DNA from: Paramyrothecium sp. XJ0827
Lineage: Eukaryota > Ascomycota > Sordariomycetes > Hypocreales > Stachybotryaceae
Assembly: GCA_020881915.1 (NCBI GenBank)
Contig: JAJFPB010000011.1
Span: 248,001 to 312,000 of the forward strand
Reading direction: 5' to 3'
DNA: 64,000 nucleotides
Made by a program: the position numbers and the translations under genes. Position 1 is the first letter of the stretch, and every line of letters begins with the position of its first letter. This document shows, piece after piece, positions 31,851 through 41,916 of this stretch. The notes beneath the pieces were generated by a model that was not told where the DNA came from, searched no databases, and saw only the letters and a program-made list of their open reading frames with translations.

Positions 31851-34800
31851 GGGCCCAATAGGCGCGCCACCGGTGGTGTAAATAAGTGTCACGTGTTGCA
31901 CCACCAGTGGTGCGATTAAGATAATTAGGTAAGTATCGCTCAATGTGTAAGCCGGCCTTGGGGTGAGGATATACGTGATATAGCTAGTAATAACAGCCCC
32001 TTTCCCTTCAATTAAGAGCCTTTTTCTTCTTCGTAGCCTATATTCCTTAAGCACGTTGCTCAACATGTTCTCAACACCGCCTGTGAAACAGTTTCCAGAT
32101 GACTGCGTGCCTCCAGAAGGCGAGTATAGCTCTCGAGATGCCTTATACACTGCCATCAACTTGTGGGCAGCAGCCAGAGGCTATGCGTTCGTCACTGGAA
32201 AGTCAAGAAAAACACAAAACGGCCGACAACTCGTCACATATGTCTGCGATCGTGGAGGCGAGCCTCCAACGGCTTCAAATGCACGGCAACGATCAACTAC
32301 AACCCGGCGTATAGGATGCCAGTTCTCAATTCTTGCAAAGGAGTCATTAGATAAGGCAACATGGCGCCTTACGCATCGTCGAGGCAGTGAATTTTCTCAA
32401 CACAGCCATGAGCCAAGTATCAATATATCTGCACATCCAGTTCATCGCCAGCTATCCCATACAGATAGGTTGACTGTCAACAACCTTGCGAACGCTGGAG
32501 TAGCGCCAAAAGAGATCAGATCTTACCTCCGTGAGAACTCACAATCTAACGCAACTCAGCAAGACATATACAACTGTATTGCACAGGGCAAACGAGAGCT
32601 ACAAAAGGTCAAAGCACTATACATGCCCTTGCCAACGAGCTCGAGGAAGAAGGGTTCTGGAATCGAATCCGATTTGACAAGGATGGCCGTGTCACAGCTG
32701 TGTTATTTGCGCACCCAGAGTCATTGGCATACCTTCAATCGTACCCGGATCTACTTATCTTGGACTGTACATACAAGACGAACAAGTACAATATGCCTCT
32801 CTTGGATATCGTCGGCGTTGACGCTTGCCAACGATCATTCTGTATTGCCTTTGCCTTTCTCAGCGGCGAAGAGGAAACAGATTATATCTGGGCATTGGAT
32901 CGACTGCGCTCGATGTATGAAGCATGCGGCGCAAGGCTGCCATCTGTCATCCTCACAGATCGTTGCCTAGCCTGTATGAATGCTGTATCCCACTGCTTCC
33001 CAACTGCAGTATCGCTTCTATGCATTTGGCATGCCAACAAGGCAGTTCTGCGTTACTGCCTTCCAAGCTTTTCACAGGATACCGACACCGCTCAAGGTCA
33101 ACAAGAATGGAAGGAGTTCTATGGGAAGTGGCATGAAATTATGGCATCTTCAACCCAGGAGACATTTGAAGAGAAACTTCAGCAGCTTAAAGAGCGTTAT
33201 GTTCCAGCACATGCTCGAGAAGTGGGCTATATCATCGAGACTTGGCTTGAACTCTATAAAGAGAAGCTTGTGAAAGCTTGGGTTGATCAGTATCTTCACT
33301 TCGGGAATGTTGTTACATCCCGAGGGGAGGGCATCCATCAGCTTGTCAAAATTCATCTCAACACAAATCAACTCGATCTCTTTGAGGCTTGGAGGTCTAT
33401 CAAGCGCGCAGTTCTGAACCAATTGGCTGAGCTTCAAGCAAATCAGGCAAAGCAGCGAATCCGCACGCCTATCGAACTCACAGGAAGATTATACAGCGTT
33501 ATACGAGGCTGGGTCTCTCATGAGGCATTGCGCAAGGTTGAAGCGCAGAGGAAGCGGCTTCTACAGGATGACGCACTTCCTGCTTGCACAGGAAGGTTTA
33601 CAGAATCACTCGGTCTCCCTTGTTCTCACACAATTGAGTCTCTCATACAAGGAGAGAAGCCTCTTCAGCTGGATCATTTTCACACACATTGGCATCTTCA
33701 GCGGGAAGGGAGGCCTCAAATACTTGTAGAGCCTCGCCAACAGTTTGACCAAGTTGCGGCTCGGTCAACACTTGCAAAGACCAGCACTCGTCGTGAGCCA
33801 TCTGCATTTGAGGCTGTTGAGCAAGCATCACAGGCGCTTAAACGGACTAAAGCAGCTCCCCAATGCACAAGGTGCTATCAGTATGGCCACACAAGGAAAT
33901 CACGCACCTGCGAGCTACGCGCTACGCGCATCTTATACCATCTTCAACCGCAGCGCCGTCTCAAGAGACCATAGCTTCAGCTCTAGCTCCATCGCTGGAA
34001 ATCACTCCACGTTCTATGCCAACGCCTAATCACAATCCAATCATACCTCCGCTAGCACTAGCAGTAAGCTCAACTTTGCAGCCTGTAGTGCCACAAGAGT
34101 CGCTCTCAGATGCAGAGCTACAACCACACTCACCAAGGGCGATATTGCTGTCCAGAGTCGTCGCCGGGGCCGGAGCCACAGCCAGAGCCAGAGTTGCGCT
34201 ATGATCATCCCAGTGCTATTTATCAACGACATGCTGCAGCACGGGTGGCATGGTATAACCAGCTGCCCCGAGGGGGCTTGAAAACTAATCAGCAATATCG
34301 AAAGGCTATGGGCCTGCCTCAACGGTATAGTCAGACCTGTTATGAGTGGTGTCTGGACTACAAGCAGATGTCGAAGCGCTGTGTCACATCATCAAAGTCG
34401 AGAAAATGGACCAAGGAGGAGATGATGGCATACTTAGACTGGAGCAAGGCAGAGGATGACCGGGCCGAGGCGCGTGTCTCTAAGGAGATGGGTGGCAACC
34501 CTCTGGCAAACAGACGGAGAGGGATGAAAGAGATCTGGGAGAGCGGCGTTGAGCAGGACGTTATCGAGCAACAGGCTTTCTACTCGAATAACGACCAGGC
34601 TGAAGACTGTATTATGGTAGTTGATGCTTAGTCTGTTAATTTTCCATGCTTTTCTCTTTCAATCATGAATAAGTGATGAACTTGAAACATCATAAGCAAA
34701 GTTTGCCCTCTCCCTAGCTTAACCCTATCCTTGACCTCCCTTTCTTTAGGTTTATGTTGTCTTTTCATAGTAAGTTACGCGGTATCTGCTTTGCTTCGCA

Positions 34801-34912
34801 GCATGGCCGGCTTACACATTGAGCGATACTTACCTAATTATCTTAATCGCACCACTGGTGGTGCAACACGTGACACTTATTTGCACCACCGGTGGCGCGC
34901 CTATTGGGCCCC
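31850..34912 (+). mobile_element. MULE-2: Mutator-like element with 108-base TIRs
   Basis: The TIRs 31850-31957 and 34805-34912 begin GGGGCCCAATAGGCGCGCCA and differ at one position in 108. The start resembles that of MULE-1 (GGGGCCCCATAGG). No flanking target duplication: the left flank is internal hAT-B sequence and the right flank (ACCCGGGTGCGGC) is unrelated. Confidence 0.9.
32056..34631 (+). pseudogene. MULE-2 transposase with frameshifts
   Basis: Collinear with MULE-1: a FAR1-like domain from 32056; a one-base frame change near 32610 (AAAAGG run); the catalytic part in the frame of 32700-33974 with LDCTYKTNKYNMP, VILTDRCLACMNAV, CIWHANK and SRGEGIH; a SWIM-like CTGRFTESLGLPCSH; a CCHC-like CTRCYQYGH. 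Further frame changes near 33930 and 34160 separate the linker and the C-terminal module (LRYDHPSAIYQRHAAARVAW, EEMMAYLDWSKAEDD), which ends at 34631. The active-site residues are still present but the protein cannot be read through. Confidence 0.88.
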
Positions 34913-35699
34913 ACCCGGGTGCGGCAATTCTAAATCCGCATCCGGGTGCGGATGTAGCGGCCGCCAACACCACACTAAGGCTGCATGACCCGATTCGGAA
35001 GCCTGATGCATTTGAGATTTGAGGCTCTCACCAACACATACATATGCGTTGTATGTGGCCTCACATAGCTAGCTATTCAATTACAAAAAAAGGCCAAAAA
35101 GGTCCCTATTAAACGGTTCGAACCCATGACCTTTGGATATATGCTATTATTACGGCTATTTCTAGGGTCTTTGGAAATACACGATATGCATACCTTTAGT
35201 TGATACCTTCAACACCAAAACACCAAAGCCAAGTGCACAGACGTCACATCACAATAGAGCCTCGCATCCCAACATATAATAATCTATGGGCAAAAAAATA
35301 AGGTCTCAGTAGCCCGGCTTTCAGAATGCCCTACCAATACCACTTAGAGGCCTAGCGAGGCGCAGGGCACCTGTACCTGCGAGCCCAGATTCCACAGAAC
35401 CTTTGACAGCTCGACTTACAAGCTACCGGTGTCTCCGATGTGGCGTGAGATAAGTGCACCTTACTTATCGTCCTGGAGTTCCGATCCTGGCATTGCAGTA
35501 CCAAGAGGGTGTGATCCAGAAGATGCTACCCTTAACGGCATTTGGAAATGGATTAGCTGATCAGGCTTCCAACGCGGTCAGGGCGTCCCCCAACTAGGCC
35601 AGATTAACATCTTACCAAGGTGGCAGAAGGAAGAGATATTTGACTATATAACCCGTGATAGCATCACCTTCGGGGCCGGAAATAAGAGTTGTTCCGTGA
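34913..35699. other. unassigned region with a tRNA-like B-box
   Basis: Immediately right of MULE-2 is a near-palindromic ATCCGCATCCGGGTGCGGAT. On the minus strand at about 35090-35170 lies GGGTTCGAACC, a good pol III B-box, followed by a T run, but I could not fold a tRNA around it; a decayed tRNA-derived SINE is possible. No protein-coding gene recognised. Confidence 0.4.
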
Positions 35700-35870
35700 A
35701 GGGGGGGGGGGCCCTTAGGGGCATTAACAAGGGCATCTACGAGGGCAACTACGAAGTCAACTACGAGGGGGGCATCTACGAGGGCAACTACGAGGGCATC
35801 TACGAGGGCAACTACGAAGTTAACTACGAGGGCATCTACGAAGTCAACTACTTCTGCGTCGGCGGCAGTA
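35700..35870 (+). repeat. minisatellite with GGCATCTACGAGGGCAACTA-type units
   Basis: A run of about 12 G (35699-35710) is followed by alternating 15-base modules (GGCATCTACGAG, GGCAACTACGA(G/A), GTCAACTACGAG) to about 35860. It can be read as Gly-Ile-Tyr-Glu-Gly-Asn-Tyr-Glu repeats on the plus strand or Val-Asp-Ala-Leu-Val repeats on the minus strand, but neither frame has convincing gene context. Confidence 0.7.
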
Positions 35871-35959
35871 GCAGCATCAGCAATCGAGATATCATTGAGA
35901 GTATTAGTTGATATGGGGATTAGTGAGGATAGTATTAGTAGATTCAGATACACCTATAG

Positions 35960-36930
35960 CTACAGCTCGTCATTTCCATATACTTGCTCTTGCTCACGGC
36001 TATCTCTCTCAGCATCTTCCCATAGATCCTGCAGGCCCTTACTTCTTGTTCTTCTTGTGAGAGGGCGGAAGTGAAGCTGTTCATGAGCTCGGGCATCCAT
36101 CCTAGCCTTCTCTGCTGATTCAAAGTCCAGGTATGCCATTAATTCTTCTTCAAACCAATCCCTCTTTTCTGCCCCTACATCACATTGTCCAGCAATATGA
36201 TATCTGGATATCGTTGGGCAAACTCGAGAGAGTGAGGATGAGCAAATATAACGCCAGTTACTCGCTGATCATCGTCAACCTGGATGATGCTATGGAAACC
36301 TTCCTCCTCGAGCTGTTTTGCTAGGGCCTGAATACTGCTTTGACCCTGTAAGAGTGCCCGTCGTTGTGAGGCAATATAGTTATAGATATCACGTTTTGTA
36401 GCCTGTGATGATGAGTGGATTCGAAGGAAGGTTTGTATGTCCTTTGGTTTGATGCCAGCATCTGAGAGACGGGCGATAGATTCCTGGTCTGTAGTAGATA
36501 GACTTCGCAGTTGAGGGTGACTGCTTAGATGAAGGCTTGGCTCATGGTTATGAGTTGAGGTTAAAGTATCTTGACGATGCCGTATACACCATGTGGTCTT
36601 ATCCAGTGATTCCTTTGCAAGAAGAGAGAAGGGACATTGTGTTGCCCTTGTCGATGCTTTTCGAATGCGTTCCTTGCTAGAACTAGGAACTCTATGACCA
36701 CGGTCACAGATATAGGTAACTGTTTTCTTGCAAGAATTCTCGGTTTTGGACCTTCCTTTAACGAAGGCATATCCACGGCTTGATGCCCAATCATTAATAG
36801 CGCTTTGAAGTGCATCCTGTGAGCTGTAGCTGTGTTCTGGAGGGAGCTCATTAAACCCAGCGGGATTAAGTGGAGGCAGGATAATATCATGATCATCGAA
36901 TAGGTCTTCACTAGGCGATAACGCAGACAT
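35960..36930 (-). pseudogene. MULE-4 transposase with a large internal deletion
   Basis: The minus-strand ORF from 36930 encodes the FAR1-like N-terminal region (about 230 residues, same layout as MULE-1) as far as IILLDN, the start of the catalytic core. It then joins at about 36175 to sequence for the C-terminal end of the C-terminal module (EEELMAYLDFESAEKARMDA) down to a stop at 35960. The entire catalytic, SWIM and knuckle region is missing. No terminal inverted repeats were found around it. Confidence 0.78.
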
Positions 36931-37424
36931 ATGGAATGACGATATTACAGCTAGGAATAGCTGTGGTGTTGTGAATATGTGTATACCCCTTCTTGCATTG
37001 AGGGAATTAAAATCCTGGTATGCTTGGCAAATTGGTTATGCGTGATGTTTCTTGATATCTACACAAAGACTCTATCTCCTACGACGAACCGCATTGAGGG
37101 GAAGGGAGGAAAACGGCTCTGGGCATATTTGATAGCTAATTGATATCTTGATATGTTTATTTTACTTCAATCAATGCTTTTGGCAGCGTTGTTGTGATTT
37201 TTAATGTGTTCTCTGAAATCTGTGGTGTTGTTGAACTTACGTAATTTTCACGGGGCCCGTGTATAAAATCACGTATGGCAGGCTATAGGGGTCACTGTTG
37301 CAAAACCCCCAAAATAACTACAAAATTGCCAAATTGGGTTAATGACATATTCGCCCTGCCCCGCAGTACATTGACCTATGTACTATCAGCATAAATTTCC
37401 TGATTTTGTGGGCATCACGGACGG

Positions 37425-37475
37425 TGCAATCGCAGCAACGGGACCGCAGCGGACCAGCTGAGCCCCTTTCAATTC
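37425..37475. repeat. left subterminal GCGGACCAG motif cluster
   Basis: ACCGCAGCGGACCAGCTGAG, then a CCCCTTTCAATTCTATTC tail. Related words occur at 38595-38655 (GCTGCGGACCAGTGCGG with CCCCTTTTCATGCTATC), and inverted at about 42090-42120 and 42380-42412. Possible transposase-binding sites. Confidence 0.45.
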
Positions 37476-37526
37476 TATTCAAAGCGACACCAGGCGTCAT
37501 GCTGCCATAGGATTAGGAGCCACTGC

Positions 37527-38446
37527 TCAATTATATTCATTTTCTTCATCTTCGTCATTATCTTCTTCTTCTTCTTCTTCCTCCTCTTCGTCCGCCTTCT
37601 TCTTCGCATGATAGCATTGCTGAACATTGAGTCAGCTGTTGACTTGCATCCAATGATTTGATCACACTCACAACCCAGAGCCGCGCAGCTCCGGCGATAG
37701 CCTCTAAAGCCACAACCTTTCTCTCCTCGAGACTCTTCTCAGATACCTCGCCAAAGGAAGCCAAAGCGGGAGCTGGTACTGGGGTTCCGGGAGGGGCCGC
37801 AGCACTACCGCAAGCTCGTAATTGTTGTGCCGCGCGCTGTGCAGCGGCATGCCAGGCATCATCCGGATCGCCATCTGCGACATTGACCTGCCGGTTCAGG
37901 TCCCAAAAAGGTACGCACAGCAGCAAGAGCTGCAGCGGGGACCTAGAGACGCAACTTGGTTAGTGGCTCGCTACTTGACACAGCGCAGAGATGCCTCACC
38001 GGCCTACATGTGTGGCCATTCTTTGCGCAGTCCCAGCATGCAGCACCCGTATCTACGACGTGGATATTAGCGTACGAGATGTATGGCCTCAGTCAACTAA
38101 ACATACTGTCTTGAGAGGCACATTCATGGCCGGGAGCCTTGGTGGCGCGGGTGACGCACTGCCGGCATGGGAAGTGACGTGACGTACTGAGCCGCGGGGG
38201 GGTCTTCTTCGTCTGCTTCTTCTTCTGCTCGGATGGTTAAGTTAGCATCCATCACTTCGCATGAGGACTTGCTGGTTGTACGGTAATCTTTGCCGTGGGC
38301 TTGGGGACGCTGGGTTGAAACAATCTTCTGCTCCTCTTCACCGCAGCGTTCCTGCTGCGAGAGCCCCCATCCGCGCCAAGAGTCTCGCTAATCATTTCGG
38401 GATCGACCGTGGGCGTGACGCCGTTGTTGACCGTGAGCTTTTCCAC
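37527..38446 (-). CDS. cysteine-rich spliced protein of the 37-42 kb element (start unresolved)
   Basis: I assembled five exons by reading splice sites on the minus strand: up to about 38446 to 38282; 38224-38107; 38052-38000; 37929-37672; 37619-37527. Introns are 57, 54, 70 and 52 bases, each GT-AG with a CTAAC, CTAAT or CTGAC branch site, and the frame is kept through all four joins. The protein has C-x2-C-x11-C (CRQCVTRATKAPGHEC), C-x2-C-x6-C (CWDCAKNGHTC), an Ala-rich helical region (DDAWHAAAQRAAQQL) and an acidic tail of about 20 Glu/Asp/Asn. The N-terminal frame has no ATG before a stop near 38478, so a further 5' exon or a lesion exists. The function is unknown; paired Cys clusters suggest zinc binding. 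Confidence 0.6.
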
Positions 38447-38730
38447 GGGCGCGATGGTATAAAAAGGAAGGTGAAACCGTGGTTAGAAGGGATCTAGGTT
38501 CTGTAAATATCGGTCCTACCCCTGGTTTGGTCGCGCCCCAACCAATGAGCAACCCGACACTAAGCTCCTCCTGGCTAATCACCGCCGCGGGCCAGTTGCA
38601 ATACCGCTGCGGACCAGTGCGGTATCCCAGACTGCATCGCCCCTTTTCATGCTATCAGGACCAAGAGATTCGCCCACCCCATTTTGCAACTTCACCTGCT
38701 TTAAAACAAAACAAAATAAATAAATAAGAG

Positions 38731-40236
38731 ATGGCACGTCCTCTCCACTCAATCGATCAACACCGAGACTATATCACTCATCTCTACCTCAGTGGTGTCT
38801 CGCGACGCAGGATTCAATATAAGCTTCGCAAGCATCATGATGTCGCCGTCAATCTCAGCACTCTCTCCCGCCGAATCGCGAACTGGGATCTGCCGCGCCA
38901 GCAAGCTCGCACCAAAGAGAGTCCTGAGCTGATAGAGGCCACCCGCGATCTGATATTCCGCGTTGGGCTTAGCGAGAAGCAGACGTTGAGTGTTCTACAG
39001 AGACAGGGCTGGCCGATCACCAAACGAGGCCTGAAGCGCATCAGGCTTCACCCAGACCGCCGCTGGGTACGCAGGATCAATAGCGATGAAGAACGTCTCG
39101 CATTGCTGGAAAAGACAGAGAAAGTTATCATCGAAATGACACGACGATCCAACGCCATTTCCGGATATGGCAAAAGCCTTCTCCAGCCTTACCTTCGCCA
39201 GCAAAAGCAGCTCTGGGTACCAAGAGACCCTCTCTTTGCGATGTACAAAATCATGTTCCCGAATGAGGTCGATATCCGGAAAAGGATGTTTCGGCGGAAG
39301 AAGGGACAGTTCCTTGTACCGGGACCAAACTACCAGTGGTGCATTGACGGTCATGACAAGCTCAAGGCGTACGGATTCGAGATATACGCTGCAATCGACG
39401 CTTACTCACGCAACATCATCTGGTTCTATATCGGCCACTCTGCTACAACTGCTTTGAGCGTCCTGAAGCAGTACTTGACAGCGTGTGATGCCTATGGCTT
39501 CCGGCCATGGTATTTGCAGGCAGATAGAGGCAGCGAAACACCACTAATCGCAGCAGCCCATTGGAACTTTGCCTTGGCGGCAGATGGGCGTGTGGAGTGG
39601 AATGGGCAGGTCTTCCAGCAAGGGAAGCGCCTAAAGGATTCCTACAAGGCGGCACCGAGCACAAAGAATGTCAAGATTGAGAAATGGTGGGAGAGCATGC
39701 TTCACGTCTCCTCCCGGCAGTGGGTAGACTACTTTGGGGAACTCGCCCGGGACGGGGACTTCGACGGCGACATGTTGGAGGATCAGATTGCGATCTACGC
39801 CGTCTTCGAAGATATATTACGCCAAGAGCTCTTCGACTTTGTGGAGGCGTGGAACCTCCATCGAATTCGCCTTCAGAAGAACCGTCCCCATGTAGTCCAC
39901 GGTCAGCCCTGGATGAATTACCACTACCCCGATCCAGATAAGGCATGCAACTGGGGTATCCCCATTGACCGCGCAGTTCTGGGGCAGATGAAGCGGCCAT
40001 TAGCCGATATTGATATTACTACGTGTTTGGAGCCGGAGACAAAGGATTGGTGTCACCGAGCTCTCAGTGAAATGGGCTATGGCAACGTAGCCCTTGGGAC
40101 TCGACAAGAGCCGGACACGTTGCGGCCTTTTAAGCGCTTCTACCTTGAACTTCGAGATAGGATCATTCAACACATTGAAAGTGGCCAGCAGCCTGTGTTG
40201 GCGTATCGCAGAGCGCCTACCGGGGGGCGTCGCTGA
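38731..40236 (+). CDS. integrase-type (rve/DDE) transposase candidate, 501 aa
   Basis: The ATG follows an A-rich leader (AAATAAATAAATAAGAG). Residues 12-52 look like a helix-turn-helix (YLSGVSRRRIQYKLRKHHDV ... LSRRIANWDL), with a second HTH-like segment near 80-105. The integrase core has D206 (CIDGHDK), D265 (LQADRGSET) and E317 (NVKIEKWW), spaced D-58-D-51-E, with the DAYSRNIIW strand typical of retroviral/IS3-like integrases. It resembles uncharacterised fungal proteins annotated as integrase-core proteins; there is no reverse transcriptase nearby. The stop at 40234 may be premature: with one G fewer in the run 40222-40227 the frame reads to a GTAAGC donor at 40241 and joins an acidic exon 40290-40460. 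Confidence 0.82.
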   Translation: MARPLHSIDQHRDYITHLYLSGVSRRRIQYKLRKHHDVAVNLSTLSRRIANWDLPRQQARTKESPELIEATRDLIFRVGLSEKQTLSVLQRQGWPITKRGLKRIRLHPDRRWVRRINSDEERLALLEKTEKVIIEMTRRSNAISGYGKSLLQPYLRQQKQLWVPRDPLFAMYKIMFPNEVDIRKRMFRRKKGQFLVPGPNYQWCIDGHDKLKAYGFEIYAAIDAYSRNIIWFYIGHSATTALSVLKQYLTACDAYGFRPWYLQADRGSETPLIAAAHWNFALAADGRVEWNGQVFQQGKRLKDSYKAAPSTKNVKIEKWWESMLHVSSRQWVDYFGELARDGDFDGDMLEDQIAIYAVFEDILRQELFDFVEAWNLHRIRLQKNRPHVVHGQPWMNYHYPDPDKACNWGIPIDRAVLGQMKRPLADIDITTCLEPETKDWCHRALSEMGYGNVALGTRQEPDTLRPFKRFYLELRDRIIQHIESGQQPVLAYRRAPTGGRR

Positions 40237-40240
40237 ATAT

Positions 40241-40460
40241 GTAAGCGTCGTCATTTCTTTGCAATTTTAACCTAGCGAAACACAAATAGCAAGCGCTACA
40301 TGAGCGAACAAATCGAGCCTCCCACAATGAACTTGGAGATGGGGAACCAGCAGAGCAACCTCTTGTTGAACTAGGATATGAGGACGAGGAAGGGAGCGAC
40401 GTGGAAGGGATAAGTGATGACGGGGAGGAAAGCGAGAGTTCGAATGAGGAGCCCGAGTAG
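40241..40460 (+). other. probable intron and last exon of the integrase gene, out of frame as sequenced
   Basis: GTAAGC at 40241 and CAAATAG ending at 40289 bound a 49-base intron. The 171 bases after it are open as 57 codons, ending at TAG 40458, and encode an acidic tail (for example EDEEGSDVEGISDDGEESES). It is in frame with 38731-40221 only if the six-G run at 40222-40227 is read as five. Acidic C-terminal tails also occur in the other two genes of this element. Confidence 0.5.
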
Positions 40461-40581
40461 TCAATCCTTCCTATTCTTATGTCGGACAACAAATGTTGCG
40501 GGAATCTTTGTTCCTTTAAACCGTGTGGAGTGTGCTGGCGGAAGCGCCTCAGAAATATCGGTGTCGGACAGTCGAGCCTGG

Positions 40582-41916
40582 TTACCCCCAAAGCTTTGAG
40601 GAAGGGGCCCCAGAGTTGCCTGTTAGTGTCAGCGCTTGACTCGGGAAGGAGATTATCTGGTCTCTTACGAACTCCGGGACCATAACTTGCTCACCATATT
40701 CTTCGTCTCCGTCATCTGCCCTGTCTCCACTCCCGTTATCAGCAGGGATGCTGTCAAAAATTAGATCATGAAGCGGATCCTCTACTTCACAGAGATCTAC
40801 CACATCTTGATGTACAACGATCTCGTCGGCGATACTTTCAAGCTCGTCGTCTGTCGGGTCCTGGCAAGAGGCGGTCGGGACAGGCTCTTCCGACTTCATC
40901 GTGACGTGTACCGGTGCCTCCGGCTTGATCTGGTCTGTGTTCCCAGTGCTAGTCTCTTTCTTGACATGTTCCTCCTGTTTGATACGCTTCTTCCCATGGG
41001 GCGCAGGGCTTGTATCTTCTTTCTTGACCTTCCGTTTCTTTTCTTCCTTGACTGGCGTTGAGTATTCATCCGGCCGGAGCGGTGTGACTGGCTCCTGCTT
41101 GTCAACTACATCTGTGGATGTAAGGACTACCAGAACCTTCAACTGTCCTGCTTGGTTGTTTCCGAAGTGCCCCGAGGCGAGCATACTCGACGGTGTCATG
41201 TACTTATCGGTGTTGGGAACAGTGACTATCTTCTTGCCGGAGAAACTCGAAGCGTATGAAAGACTCCAAAAATCTCTATTTGTAAGATCGATTGTAGGCG
41301 GAAGCGGACGGAGATGGTCGAACAAAATCTCAGTGAATGAGGGCCAAGTCAGTAAATCCGCCGAGGAAAACTTAATCACAGTATCTTTCAGAGGCAGCAC
41401 TGTCTCAGGAACCTCCACTGCCAGCCCGTTGAAATATCTGGTCTCCAGGCTCACAAGCAGGAGGCTAATATGTACCCACTGGTATCCCGTTCGATGTCTT
41501 GTTGGCTTCCTGGTATTAGCCTTTGAATTCTGAATGGCCCGGCTGGCCGCCGATGCGACGGTCATGAACTGGGGATTGCTTGACAACGCAGGAGGGGGTA
41601 TGCGTGCCCGTGTATTCACTGCGCCGGGAGTAGACTCTTCGTTAGGGAGTAGTTGAGCCGTACGTCCAATGCCAACAGAGGATACCGGCTTCTGCCTGTC
41701 ACGCAGTAGCTGGCTTGCCGGACTGACTGCCCGTGGAGGAGAGTCCTCAACTTCCACCACCTCATCGTACGGACCCGGAAGTGCCGGAGTTTTGGACCTG
41801 GCTTGATGCTGGGGCCGAAGGGGTTGGCCAAGCCGCAACGGCCGCAATAGTTCGCGCCAACATACGCGGTGGTGAAGAGTTCGTAGTGCTTTTTCCGGCT
41901 TGGATGCAGTAGGCAT
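40582..41916 (-). CDS. unknown 444-aa protein of the 37-42 kb element
   Basis: A single long minus-strand ORF, converging on the integrase gene. Residues about 130-260 look globular (GYQWVHISLLLVSLETRYFN, LRPLPPTIDLTNRDFWSLSY). Residues about 285-340 are Lys/Glu-rich with a likely nuclear localisation signal (KEEKKRKVKKE, GKKRIKQEE). The end is acidic (GSGDRADDGDEEYGE). I recognise no family. The first 60 residues are doubtful: another frame over 41810-41880 encodes a tidier Cys-pair segment (NYCGRCGLANPFGPS), so the true start may include an intron or a frame lesion, and an ATG at 41944 is also possible. Its position inside the inverted repeats suggests a transposition accessory protein. Confidence 0.6.
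   Translation of the reverse strand: MPTASKPEKALRTLHHRVCWRELLRPLRLGQPLRPQHQARSKTPALPGPYDEVVEVEDSPPRAVSPASQLLRDRQKPVSSVGIGRTAQLLPNEESTPGAVNTRARIPPPALSSNPQFMTVASAASRAIQNSKANTRKPTRHRTGYQWVHISLLLVSLETRYFNGLAVEVPETVLPLKDTVIKFSSADLLTWPSFTEILFDHLRPLPPTIDLTNRDFWSLSYASSFSGKKIVTVPNTDKYMTPSSMLASGHFGNNQAGQLKVLVVLTSTDVVDKQEPVTPLRPDEYSTPVKEEKKRKVKKEDTSPAPHGKKRIKQEEHVKKETSTGNTDQIKPEAPVHVTMKSEEPVPTASCQDPTDDELESIADEIVVHQDVVDLCEVEDPLHDLIFDSIPADNGSGDRADDGDEEYGEQVMVPEFVRDQIISFPSQALTLTGNSGAPSSKLWG

Noticed and set aside
35612..35953. 113-codon minus-strand Val/Asp/Ala-rich ORF over the minisatellite
   Set aside because: Product of the repeat only; no context or start signal.
40217..40591. 124-codon minus-strand ORF between the integrase gene and the 444-aa gene
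   Set aside because: Ser/Pro-rich antisense of the acidic exon at 40290-40460, which has better splice-site and frame support.
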